The position numbers were made by a program, and so were the translations under genes. Positions 8,284 to 16,524 of a DNA stretch of 64,000 nucleotides are shown in pieces; position 1 is the first letter of the stretch, and each line of letters begins with the position of its first letter. Source of the DNA: CAVUCE01 sp963739985 (lineage in GTDB: Bacteria; Bacteroidota; Ignavibacteria; Ignavibacteriales; Ignavibacteriaceae); assembly GCA_963739985.1 (NCBI GenBank), contig CAVUCE010000006.1, forward strand, positions 124,001 to 188,000, read 5' to 3'. The notes under the pieces were generated by a model. The model was not told the DNA's origin and ran no database searches. It worked only from the letters and a program-made list of their open reading frames with translations.

Positions 8284-10229
8284 GAGAATTGTTCTTCAAT
8301 CTTCATTAATTTTTGAGATAATTCCTCCCATTGGTTAAGTGATTTTGTAAGTGCTTCTTTTACATCTGTAAATTTTTGATTGGTTTCTTTAGCTTTTTGC
8401 GGATCATTATAAGTTAATGGATCCGCAAGTTGTTCTTCTAATATTTTTTCTTTGTTTTCTAATTCTTCAATCTTTTCTTCAAGTTTTTCAATTTTCTTAA
8501 TAATGTCTTTTGTTGCAGCGTATTTCTTCTGCCGATTTTCGGCTTCAATTCTTTTTTGTTCTTTCTTAGTTACAGTATCATTTATTGACTTTTTTTGCCG
8601 ATCTAAATTTTCAATATCGTCATTTTGCTCCTGGCGTTTCATCAAATAATAATCTATTCCACCAATGTACTCAACAATTTTCCCTTTTCTAATTTCTACA
8701 ACTTTATTAACTATAGGATTTAAGAAATCAATATCATGAGAAACTAAAATTAATGAGCCGTTAAATTCTTCGAGCGCCTTTTGCAGAACTTCTTTAGATG
8801 AAATATCAAGATGGTTTGTTGGTTCATCGAGTATAATGAAATTTGATTTTGTTAAAAGAATCTTGGCTAATGCAACACGACTTTTCTCGCCACCGGAAAG
8901 TACGCCTACTTTTTTGAAGACATCATCACCTGAAAAAAGGAACGAACCTAATAAAGAGCGCAGTTGCCCAATAGATTTATCTTCTGAGATCCCTTCAATT
9001 GTTTCTAGAATATCTAGATCAGGATCTAAATTATCAGCTACGTCTTGAGCATAATAAGATATAATTGTATTGTGACCAATGATTTTTTCGCCGCTTTCAA
9101 AATCAACTCTGTCGGAAATTATCTTTGATAGTGTAGTTTTGCCGGCACCGTTCGGACCTACAAAAGCGATCTTGTCACCTCTATCAACTTGAAAATACAA
9201 ATCTTCAAAAATTCTTTTCTTACCGTAAGATTTATATAAAGCTTTTAATTCTAAATTAACTTTTCCGCTTGACGGCGGTTCCGGAAATCGAATTACAATA
9301 TCTTCCTTACTATCCGGTAATTCAACTAAATTTACTTTTTCAAGCTGTTTAATTCTGCTTTGTACCTGTTTGGCTTTTGTTGCTTTGTAACGGAAGCGTT
9401 CAATAAATTTTTCCGTCTCTTTTATCTTCTTCTGCTGAAGTAAGAATTGATTAGCTGTTTGTTCATCACGTTCTTTTTTAAATTTCAGATAAGCATCGTA
9501 GTCACCGTTAAAAGTATTAAATCTTCCCAAATAAATTTCTAGTGTTTTATTTGTAACCTCATTCACAAAATGTTTATCATGGGAAACAATTAGCAAAGCG
9601 CCTTTATATGATTTCAGAAACGAAACAAGCCAATCGAGTGAATCGAAATCTAAATGGTTTGTGGGTTCGTCCATCAAAAGTAAATCATTTTGGGAAATTA
9701 GAATTTTGGCAAGTGCAATTCTCATTTGCCAACCGCCGGAAAACTCGTTAGTTAATCTGTCAAAATCTTCTTTTTCAAAACCCAAGCCAATTAAGACTTT
9801 TTCAATTCTAGACTCGGCGCTGTAAGAGTCAAGTTCTTCTAAACGATGATGAACTTCACCTAATTGATTTACCAGATCAATCCTTTCATTATCTGATAAA
9901 TCTTCTTTCGATAATTCCCCGGTTAGTTCAGTTTCTTTTTCTTGCAGGTTTATAATTGCGGTTAATGCTGATTTTGCTTCATCAAGTAAAGTTTTTCCCT
10001 GGTGAGTAACATGATCTTGAGGAAGGTAACCAATAGAGATATCTTTTTGTTTATTTATTTTGCCGCTTTCCGGTTGAAGTTCGCCGGAAATAATTTTTAA
10101 AAGCGATGATTTCCCGGTTCCATTTGCTCCAACCAAAGAAATTCTATCACCGGAGTTAATTTTATAATTTACTCCGTTAAATAAATACTTGCCGTTAAAT
10201 TGTAAGGAAATATTTGAAAAATCTATCAT
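8280..10229 (-). CDS. ABC-F family ATPase, Uup/YfmR-like
   Basis: The 649-residue protein has two soluble ABC domains. The first has GANGTGKSSLLKI, FSGGWQMRIALAK and LLMDEPTNHLDFDSL. The second has GPNGAGKTTLSKI, LSGGEKSRVALAKIL and FIILDEPTNHLDISS. A charged linker of about 80 residues (the P-site tRNA interaction motif position) separates them, and there is no membrane part. The C-terminal 110 residues are a Lys/Glu-rich coiled coil, which favours Uup/YfmR over EttA. ABC-F proteins bind the ribosomal E site and relieve stalling or help assembly. The stop overlaps the stop of the ROK kinase gene on the other strand. Confidence 0.93.
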   Translation of the reverse strand: MIDFSNISLQFNGKYLFNGVNYKINSGDRISLVGANGTGKSSLLKIISGELQPESGKINKQKDISIGYLPQDHVTHQGKTLLDEAKSALTAIINLQEKETELTGELSKEDLSDNERIDLVNQLGEVHHRLEELDSYSAESRIEKVLIGLGFEKEDFDRLTNEFSGGWQMRIALAKILISQNDLLLMDEPTNHLDFDSLDWLVSFLKSYKGALLIVSHDKHFVNEVTNKTLEIYLGRFNTFNGDYDAYLKFKKERDEQTANQFLLQQKKIKETEKFIERFRYKATKAKQVQSRIKQLEKVNLVELPDSKEDIVIRFPEPPSSGKVNLELKALYKSYGKKRIFEDLYFQVDRGDKIAFVGPNGAGKTTLSKIISDRVDFESGEKIIGHNTIISYYAQDVADNLDPDLDILETIEGISEDKSIGQLRSLLGSFLFSGDDVFKKVGVLSGGEKSRVALAKILLTKSNFIILDEPTNHLDISSKEVLQKALEEFNGSLILVSHDIDFLNPIVNKVVEIRKGKIVEYIGGIDYYLMKRQEQNDDIENLDRQKKSINDTVTKKEQKRIEAENRQKKYAATKDIIKKIEKLEEKIEELENKEKILEEQLADPLTYNDPQKAKETNQKFTDVKEALTKSLNQWEELSQKLMKIEEQFS

Positions 10230-10297
10230 GTAAAAACCACTCTTCTAACACCAATTCTAAAACAGCTTAAATTTAAGTGCCTAAGATAAAAAATATT

Positions 10298-12556
10298 TTA
10301 TTGATGTAGAACGGCGATTTTCCCCGTTTTCACATTATTCCCGTCTTGGTCGAAAGCTACAACTAAATACACTCCGCTATTTACAAGGTCGCCGTTTGAA
10401 TCAGTTCCATCCCAAAACGCTATCCGGCCTCCCGGGGAAGAAAATTCTTTTACCAATTTACCTGAAATAGTAAGTATTTTAATATCCGAATCTCTTATCA
10501 AACCATCTATGGTTAATTGCTGTCCGTTGTTTTTAAGAATGAAAGGACTTGGATAAATCTTCAAATCAGTAAAAGTTTCTTGTGGTTTAATAGCTGAAGT
10601 TTGAAATGATGTTAATCCTTTGTCAGTTCCAGCATAAACAGTACCGGTGTTTTCATCAATTGCTATGCTTCTAATTTCATCAGAAAGCAGCGGGCTGTTT
10701 GATGAATTTAACGCTGCCAATAAACTAGAGCCATCTGAATTAACTAAAAGTAATCCTTGGTTAGTTCCTATCCATTTTTGGTTTAATGGATCAACAGCAA
10801 TGCAATTAACATTTTGCTGGCGTAATGAGTAAACAGAGCTTATTCTAAATTGAGGAGTTCCTTCAAGTAATGAACTTGTATTCGAAATTATATTTACACC
10901 CAAATTAGTTCCAACCCAAACATCTCCACGCCTGTCAACAGCAACAGCATTAATTGTATTGCTATTTAATCCGCTAGACGTAGTAATATAACCGGATTTA
11001 TCATCGGTTGTGGTTTTATAAGTTCCATTTTCATTAAAGTAATACAAACCACTTCTATTTGGATCTAGAGAGTTAAACCATTTTGTATCGTATTGATCGA
11101 CCGCCAAATTAAAATACTGTACAAGAGCTTGAGAGCCAGTAGCCGGAACACTAAAATGATACCAAACACTATCCGGTGTGAGCATTGCTAAAATATTCCT
11201 ATCTATAGAACCATAACTTAAAACCCACAAGTTATTTTTAGAATCCATTCCAAATCCCGAAATAACCAAGAAATTGGGATCATCAGGTATGCCTGTTATT
11301 CCAGTAATGTCCTTTGTAAAATTTTGGACTGAATCATTTTTAACTTTTACAAACCCATTTCCCCAGCTTCCAAAGTAAGTTGTTTGAGCTGAAGCGGAAT
11401 AAACCACATGCAGATAATTAGATGAAAGCGAAGGCGTGTTTCCTTTATTGACATTTTGCCAAGAATCATTTTTAAAGTCATAGAAACCAACACCGGAAAC
11501 ATCACGGCCACTAGCGCACCACAGATTTCCGTCAGCATCAACACTCATACTAGGGAATTGATTTGCTTCCGGTCCATTTGGATATAGATATTTACTTGAG
11601 TCATTTGTTATAATTTGAATAACTCCGGAGGATGTACTTCCTAGTAATCCTAGTGCGGGGGAATATGTTATTTTACTTACCGCATTAGACGATTCAAATC
11701 TTTGCTCAACTTTGCCGTTTGCATAGGAAATAAGTTTATAATTATTTCCGCTTGAGTTAGAGACGATAAAATATAAATCTTTTCCGCCCGTAATAATATC
11801 ATTTATATTATTTGATGAAAATTGTGGTAAGTAATTATTCCACTGATTTCCGTCAAAATATGAAAGTCCGCTCGAAGTGGCGGCAATCAGAGTATCATTA
11901 TATTCAACAACTTGATTTATATTATTTGATGGTAATCCGTTTGATGCTGTATAAACATTCCATGATTCCGGTGCGGAAAGATTTGTTGCATTTTTCTTTT
12001 GAATTGCTAAACCAACTGAAGTCGAAACAAAAATTAAATCTGATTTAAAAGTACTATTAACTTTTGAGTTTGAAGGGAAATTTCCGAATTTGAAATAAGT
12101 ATCATAAAAGACATAATCATTACTTCCGATTAGGGAAACACCAAAATCAGTTGAAACTAGGATTGTATCGCCGCTTGCTGTTAAATTATTTATTTTCTTA
12201 GAACTTTTATCAGAATTATAAATATCCAGAATTGTTTTGAACATTCCAGTGGTCGGATCATAAACATCAATTATTCCATCGTTACTACCGAACCATACTT
12301 TTCCGCTAGCATCAACAGTAACGGCAGATAAAGATGATCCATTTAGTCCATCGGTTTTTGTGAAAATCTGAAAGGAATCTTTAACTGCGTTATAAAAAAA
12401 TCCGCCGCCGCCTGAAGCAGCCCAAACACCATCATTGTTTCCGGATACGGAAGCAACATTTTTCATATCGGTGTAATTTTTCCAATTTTTAAGATTTTGA
12501 CTATTTGCAGGGTGAGAAGCCAGTAACAGGAATAAGATACTGAGAGCTAATTTCAT
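10298..12556 (-). CDS. PorZ-like two-component propeller protein with T9SS-type C-terminal domain
   Basis: The 752-residue exported protein (signal peptide MKLALSILFLLLASHPANSQ) is built from repeats of the form WFGSNDGIIDVYD, WVGTNLGVNII, WIGTNQGLLLVN and VYAGTDKGLTSF. These are the two-component regulator propeller repeats. The last 90 residues (DLKIYPSPFILKNNGQQ through SGVYLVVAFDQDG to KIAVLHQ) form a sorting-domain-like beta fold. In Bacteroidota this combination, beginning with a W-K-x-Y/H block, defines PorZ, a surface part of the type IX attachment complex. PorZ identity is an inference; a plain propeller cargo protein is the alternative. The start codon overlaps the stop of the upstream membrane protein gene by 4 bases. 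Confidence 0.72.
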   Translation of the reverse strand: MKLALSILFLLLASHPANSQNLKNWKNYTDMKNVASVSGNNDGVWAASGGGGFFYNAVKDSFQIFTKTDGLNGSSLSAVTVDASGKVWFGSNDGIIDVYDPTTGMFKTILDIYNSDKSSKKINNLTASGDTILVSTDFGVSLIGSNDYVFYDTYFKFGNFPSNSKVNSTFKSDLIFVSTSVGLAIQKKNATNLSAPESWNVYTASNGLPSNNINQVVEYNDTLIAATSSGLSYFDGNQWNNYLPQFSSNNINDIITGGKDLYFIVSNSSGNNYKLISYANGKVEQRFESSNAVSKITYSPALGLLGSTSSGVIQIITNDSSKYLYPNGPEANQFPSMSVDADGNLWCASGRDVSGVGFYDFKNDSWQNVNKGNTPSLSSNYLHVVYSASAQTTYFGSWGNGFVKVKNDSVQNFTKDITGITGIPDDPNFLVISGFGMDSKNNLWVLSYGSIDRNILAMLTPDSVWYHFSVPATGSQALVQYFNLAVDQYDTKWFNSLDPNRSGLYYFNENGTYKTTTDDKSGYITTSSGLNSNTINAVAVDRRGDVWVGTNLGVNIISNTSSLLEGTPQFRISSVYSLRQQNVNCIAVDPLNQKWIGTNQGLLLVNSDGSSLLAALNSSNSPLLSDEIRSIAIDENTGTVYAGTDKGLTSFQTSAIKPQETFTDLKIYPSPFILKNNGQQLTIDGLIRDSDIKILTISGKLVKEFSSPGGRIAFWDGTDSNGDLVNSGVYLVVAFDQDGNNVKTGKIAVLHQ

Positions 12557-14139
12557 TTTTCTGCACCTTCTAATTTATAAAACTTGCCGTTAGAAAAAGT
12601 AAAAAGTACCTTATTCCGTACCTCCGATTTGTTTAATTCAAATGATTTTAACTTTCCTTGAAGATAATCATGGCTACCAAATTTAATATTTTTTTTGTTA
12701 TTAAAAAGTATAAAATAATTGTCATGTTCTTGTGTTAATATTAAATCTGTTTTTGTCTCGGTTACGGTGATTGAGTCATTAAAAGAATTTAAATAACTCC
12801 TTGATTCAACATTTACATTAATGTGCTTACTTGAGTTAAAATAGTAATTGAATAGTTTATCAAAAGCTAGTTGAAAAACCGGAATATCGTCGATCTTGCC
12901 AGGAATTGTAAGTAAAGTAATTTCACCTGAATTTATAATCTCGTTTCTATTTTCTTGTAAAAAAACTTGTAAACTATTAACTGCTTGATTCGTAACTTTT
13001 TCCCATATTATTTCTTTGCTCACTAGAGTAGTTCCGTAAATAAATAGAACAATTAGAGAAATAAAAATTGGTCTTTTGTTTTTTAAAAATTTTGATGAAA
13101 ATATTATATATGATAAGAATATAGTAAATCCAACAGAAGGCAAATAAAGATACCATCTCATTAAAAGCCTGCTTGCCGGAGCAATAGTTAGTAATACAAA
13201 CAAAATGGAGAATAAAATAAATTTATCTTTTCGCTTATATCGTATAAAACCATAACCGGCAATAGAACCGAAGGAAATAATTAAAAGGATTGATATGATT
13301 TTATGAGCGAAAATAAAACTCTGTATTTCGCGAATATAGAAAGGGAAAATTAGTAAACCTGAAAACAGAAAATAGTTTTTAAATACATCGAAAAGACCTG
13401 CGTAAGAATGTGAATCGTGAGCTTCAAAAATATTATTGTTAAATAGTATAATTCTAGCAATAATAAAAAGGACCGCTACTCCCAAATACGGCAGGCAATT
13501 ATAAAAACTTTTTTTTATTGAAAATGCCTCTTCATAAAAGAAATACGTTAACGCAGCTATAACTAGAGGGAAGCTAAATGCCATTTCTTTTGACATCAAG
13601 CTAATTAAGAAAAAGAAAATTGAGGTAAAATTAGGTCTGTATTTATTTCTGATGAAACTTATTAAAGCTATTAAATAAAATAAAAGCATTATGCGATCGA
13701 ACAAATCCGTTTGCCAGATAACTGCATAATCATGAAGAGGGAAGAGAGCGAAAAATAATGCTGAAAAAATAGATATGGTGTTTTTATTTTCTGTTTTACC
13801 CAGCAAATTAAAACAAAATAAATAAACAAGAACAGCGTTTAAGGCATGAATTAAAATATTCATAATCCGGTATAGAATTGAATTATAACCAAATACTAAA
13901 GTTGATAAACCGGAAATTAAATTTGGAATCGGTCGGTAATAATCACCATCATAATCTTTTTTGTTCAATAAACCGATAGTTTGATTTATCGAATGAACTT
14001 CATTCCTCTGAATAAATGAAGTCTCATCACTGAAAAATGGAATGTTTAAACTTGGTAGGTAAGCAAGGAACGTAACACAAATAATTAATAAAGTTGACCA
14101 TAAGAAAATTTTGTCAATACTTTTGGAGTAAAAACTCAT
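12553..14139 (-). CDS. Multi-spanning GT-C-like membrane protein (probable glycosyltransferase)
   Basis: The 528-residue protein has about ten or eleven hydrophobic helices over the first 370 residues, then a soluble C-terminal domain of about 150 residues. The first extracytoplasmic loop carries FFSDETSFIQRN with the acidic pair expected of GT-C glycosyltransferases. It is followed by GDYYRPIPNLISGLSTLVFG and NILIHALNAVLVYLF, similar to protein O-mannosyltransferase-related (TMTC-like) proteins. It would use a lipid-linked sugar at the outer face of the inner membrane; donor and acceptor are unknown. It is coupled to the PorZ-like gene by an ATGA overlap, so a role in modifying surface proteins or polysaccharide is possible but unproven. 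Confidence 0.75.
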   Translation of the reverse strand: MSFYSKSIDKIFLWSTLLIICVTFLAYLPSLNIPFFSDETSFIQRNEVHSINQTIGLLNKKDYDGDYYRPIPNLISGLSTLVFGYNSILYRIMNILIHALNAVLVYLFCFNLLGKTENKNTISIFSALFFALFPLHDYAVIWQTDLFDRIMLLFYLIALISFIRNKYRPNFTSIFFFLISLMSKEMAFSFPLVIAALTYFFYEEAFSIKKSFYNCLPYLGVAVLFIIARIILFNNNIFEAHDSHSYAGLFDVFKNYFLFSGLLIFPFYIREIQSFIFAHKIISILLIISFGSIAGYGFIRYKRKDKFILFSILFVLLTIAPASRLLMRWYLYLPSVGFTIFLSYIIFSSKFLKNKRPIFISLIVLFIYGTTLVSKEIIWEKVTNQAVNSLQVFLQENRNEIINSGEITLLTIPGKIDDIPVFQLAFDKLFNYYFNSSKHINVNVESRSYLNSFNDSITVTETKTDLILTQEHDNYFILFNNKKNIKFGSHDYLQGKLKSFELNKSEVRNKVLFTFSNGKFYKLEGAEK

Positions 14140-14161
14140 AAAATTAACATTAATTACCGAA

Positions 14162-14623
14162 TCACAATTTAGAAGAAAGGTCAGCCATTTCTATTGCTGT
14201 TAAAGCAGCGTCCCAGCCTTTATTTCCGGCTTTTGTGCCTGCGCGTTCAATGGCTTGTTCAATATTATCTGTGGTTAAAACACCAAAGGAAACAGGAATT
14301 CCATGCTTTAATGATACTTGAGCAATTCCGTTACTAGCTGCGCCGGCAACATAATCAAAATGGGGAGTTCCACCACGGATAATCGCACCTAAACAAATTA
14401 TTGCGGAATATTTTTCCCGGGAAGCTAATTTATCTGCAGCAAAGGGAATTTCGAACGCGCCGGGAACTTTTACAATTTCAATATTTTTTTCGTCACAACC
14501 ATGACGTTTTAAACAATCAACAGCGCCTTCTAAAAGTTTATCACCAATAAATTCATTAAATCTGCTCAACACAATAGCAAATGTATTATCGCCAACACTT
14601 AAAGTACCTTCGGTAATTTTCAT
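14162..14623 (-). CDS. ribH: 6,7-dimethyl-8-ribityllumazine synthase
   Basis: The 153-residue protein carries out the penultimate step of riboflavin synthesis, condensing 5-amino-6-ribitylaminouracil with dihydroxybutanone phosphate. Marks are VLSRFNEFIGDKLLEGA near the N-terminus, VPGAFEIPFAADKLA, CLGAIIRGGTPHFDYVAG with the catalytic His, and GVLTTDNIEQAIERAG near the end. The length is usual for the icosahedral-type enzyme. No other rib gene is nearby, so riboflavin genes are scattered here. The upstream PHP gene starts 60 bases away on the same strand. Confidence 0.97.
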   Translation of the reverse strand: MKITEGTLSVGDNTFAIVLSRFNEFIGDKLLEGAVDCLKRHGCDEKNIEIVKVPGAFEIPFAADKLASREKYSAIICLGAIIRGGTPHFDYVAGAASNGIAQVSLKHGIPVSFGVLTTDNIEQAIERAGTKAGNKGWDAALTAIEMADLSSKL

Positions 14624-14683
14624 TTGAGAGTTTATTTCTGTTTATTAAGAGTTAATACAATTCAAATACATGCAAATTAATTA

Positions 14684-15517
14684 TTAAGCAGAATCCCTAA
14701 TCAATCTTTTACGCATATTCTCTACAACATTGGAAGAGACAAAAAACTTACCAAAGTTTTTATTGTCTTCTCGCTTACCGCCGTGGAAATCAGAACCACC
14801 TGAATCAAGCAAAAAGTATTCGTTAACAATTCCGCGATAAAACTTTATTTGTTCTTTCGAATGTGAAGGATGGATTACTTCTATTCCATCAACACCAGCG
14901 TTAATCAGTTCTTTTAGCAAAGTTTCCTGCATGTTTCCCGGATGTGCGACAAACGATAAACCACCGGCATCGCTGATGATTTTAAAGGCGCTCTGAGGAG
15001 AAAGATGAACTTTCTTTTCATAAGCAGGGCAACCATTTCCGATGTATTTGTTAAATGCTTCGTAATAATTATTTACTAATCCTTTAGCCAGCATTGCCTG
15101 AGCAATATGAGGTCTTCCAACAGCAGAATTTTTAGCAAAATCTAAAACATCTTCAATTGTTAAATGCTTGCCGATGGATTGCAATCTGTTTACAATTCTT
15201 ACAGCGCGCTTAAGTCTCTCTTCTCTAAAAAATAGAAGATATCTTTCTAATTCTTCATTTCCCGGCTGTATAAAATACGCTAGAATATGGAATTCTTTAC
15301 CTTCAATATCCGTACTAATCTCTACTCCCGGAATTACCTCAACACCAACTTCTTTCCCAACTTCGGTAGCTTCTTCAATTCCCGCAAGATTATCGTGGTC
15401 GGTAATACTTAATAAGTCAATTCCAACTTCTTTTGCTTGCAGTACAAGTTCCCGGGGAGAGTAGAAACCGTCTGAATGAGAAGTATGGGTATGTAAATCT
15501 ACTTTCCCGTTCATCAA
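14684..15517 (-). CDS. PHP-domain phosphoesterase (RNase AM/YciV-like)
   Basis: The 277-residue protein has the PHP metal motifs in order: VDLHTHTSHSDGFYSP (motif I), LLSITDHDNLAGIEEA (motif II), VIPGVEISTD (motif III), VGRPHIAQAML, LSFVAHPGNMQ and GGSDFHGGKRED. This matches the short stand-alone group that includes the 3',5'-nucleoside bisphosphate phosphatase and 5'-3' exonuclease RNase AM (YciV/TrpH). It should act in the cytoplasm on nucleotide or short RNA substrates. It lies 14 bases downstream of the Crp/Fnr gene and is probably co-transcribed with it. Confidence 0.9.
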   Translation of the reverse strand: MMNGKVDLHTHTSHSDGFYSPRELVLQAKEVGIDLLSITDHDNLAGIEEATEVGKEVGVEVIPGVEISTDIEGKEFHILAYFIQPGNEELERYLLFFREERLKRAVRIVNRLQSIGKHLTIEDVLDFAKNSAVGRPHIAQAMLAKGLVNNYYEAFNKYIGNGCPAYEKKVHLSPQSAFKIISDAGGLSFVAHPGNMQETLLKELINAGVDGIEVIHPSHSKEQIKFYRGIVNEYFLLDSGGSDFHGGKREDNKNFGKFFVSSNVVENMRKRLIRDSA

Positions 15518-15531
15518 ATATAAATTCTTTC

Positions 15532-16215
15532 TTAACTATAAAGTTCTTTAAATTTTTCGTAATCAATTATTCTTAATTTAGAACCGTCTAATTCTACAAA
15601 ACCTTTTTTTGCAAATGAATGTAGAGTTCTGGAAATGGTTTCTCTAGAAGTTCCCGCCATATTTGCCAGGTCATGTTGGAAAGGTAGTTTTTCAATTTCA
15701 ACGGTGCCTTGTTTTATCTTACCAATATCATCCGCAAGTTGCAAAATAACAGTAGCAACTTTTCCTTCTGCATCTTTTAAAGACAGAGATTTAATTTTCA
15801 TATCAGCCGAGCGCAATCTTTGTGTTAATTCCTGAAGCAATGCGATTGCTATTTCAGGATGGCTGTGTAACAATTCCAAAAATTCACTTCTTTGTATAAT
15901 GAATAATTCAGAATCTTCCATTGATGTTACGTTTGCCGACCTAGTAAGTCCGTCAAGTATGGCCATTTCGCCAAAGAAATCAGATTCCCCCAAAATCGTC
16001 AAAATAACTTCTTTTCCGTCATCACTTACGCGTGAAACTTTCACTTTTCCGTTAGCAATAACAAATAAAGCCGATCCTGTTTCGTGTTCAAATAAAACTA
16101 CAGAATCTTTTGCAAAAGACTTTTTAACACCTAATTTTGAAATCTGTTCGATTGTTTCATCTTCTAGTTCGGAGAAAATTGGTACATATTTTAGAAAATC
16201 ATCATTATCTTGCAT
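15532..16215 (-). CDS. Crp/Fnr family transcription regulator
   Basis: The 227-residue protein has an N-terminal cyclic-nucleotide-binding fold (ALFVIANGKVKVSRVSDDGK, then LGESDFFGEMAILDGLTRSA) and a C-terminal winged helix with NMAGTSRETISRTLHSFAKK as the recognition region. The FGEMAILDG-x-x-R-S pattern keeps the Glu and Arg that bind cyclic nucleotide in true Crp proteins, and there is no N-terminal Cys cluster of the oxygen-sensing Fnr type. The recognition helix SRETISRTL resembles Crp. A palindrome at 16332-16346 in the upstream region could be an autoregulatory site. The PHP gene follows after 14 bases. Confidence 0.92.
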   Translation of the reverse strand: MQDNDDFLKYVPIFSELEDETIEQISKLGVKKSFAKDSVVLFEHETGSALFVIANGKVKVSRVSDDGKEVILTILGESDFFGEMAILDGLTRSANVTSMEDSELFIIQRSEFLELLHSHPEIAIALLQELTQRLRSADMKIKSLSLKDAEGKVATVILQLADDIGKIKQGTVEIEKLPFQHDLANMAGTSRETISRTLHSFAKKGFVELDGSKLRIIDYEKFKELYS

Positions 16216-16524
16216 TTTTCCTCCTCTAAGTTATATTGTTTAATTTTAAATATATGCTTGATGTGATTGAAAGTCAACTTACAGCAGTTTAGACGGGGTT
16301 GAAGTGTATTAGTTCATATCAAAAAACAATTATTGTCCATGACAATTATTTGTCTCAAATTACATATCTCTAAAAAAATTACAACTTAACTTTAACAAAA
16401 ATAAATCTTGTAATCCTTTTATGTTTATAAGTAAAAAACTAAATTTACATTGCTTTTTTAGACCTTTGTGTCTATTTTAGTTTTCTTATTATTTTTCAAT
16501 AAAAATACTGGAGAGTTATAAATT
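16216..16524. other. Divergent intergenic region between Crp/Fnr gene and PpiD-like gene
   Basis: This stretch of 309 AT-rich bases holds no gene that I can support. It must carry the promoters for both flanking genes. The only clear structure is the ATTGTC-N3-GACAAT inverted repeat near its middle, annotated separately. Several T-rich and A-rich runs flank it, and I could not choose a -10/-35 pair with confidence. Confidence 0.6.
16332..16346. promoter_or_regulatory. Candidate operator palindrome upstream of Crp/Fnr gene
   Basis: ATTGTC-cat-GACAAT is a perfect 6-bp inverted repeat with a 3-base spacer, and it extends with one mismatch to arms of about 10 bases. It lies 117 bases upstream of the Crp/Fnr start and 179 bases upstream of the PpiD-like start. 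Its shape suits a homodimeric helix-turn-helix protein, but the core is not the TGTGA-N6-TCACA Crp or TTGAT-N4-ATCAA Fnr consensus. Binding by the neighbouring regulator is an inference. Confidence 0.4.
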
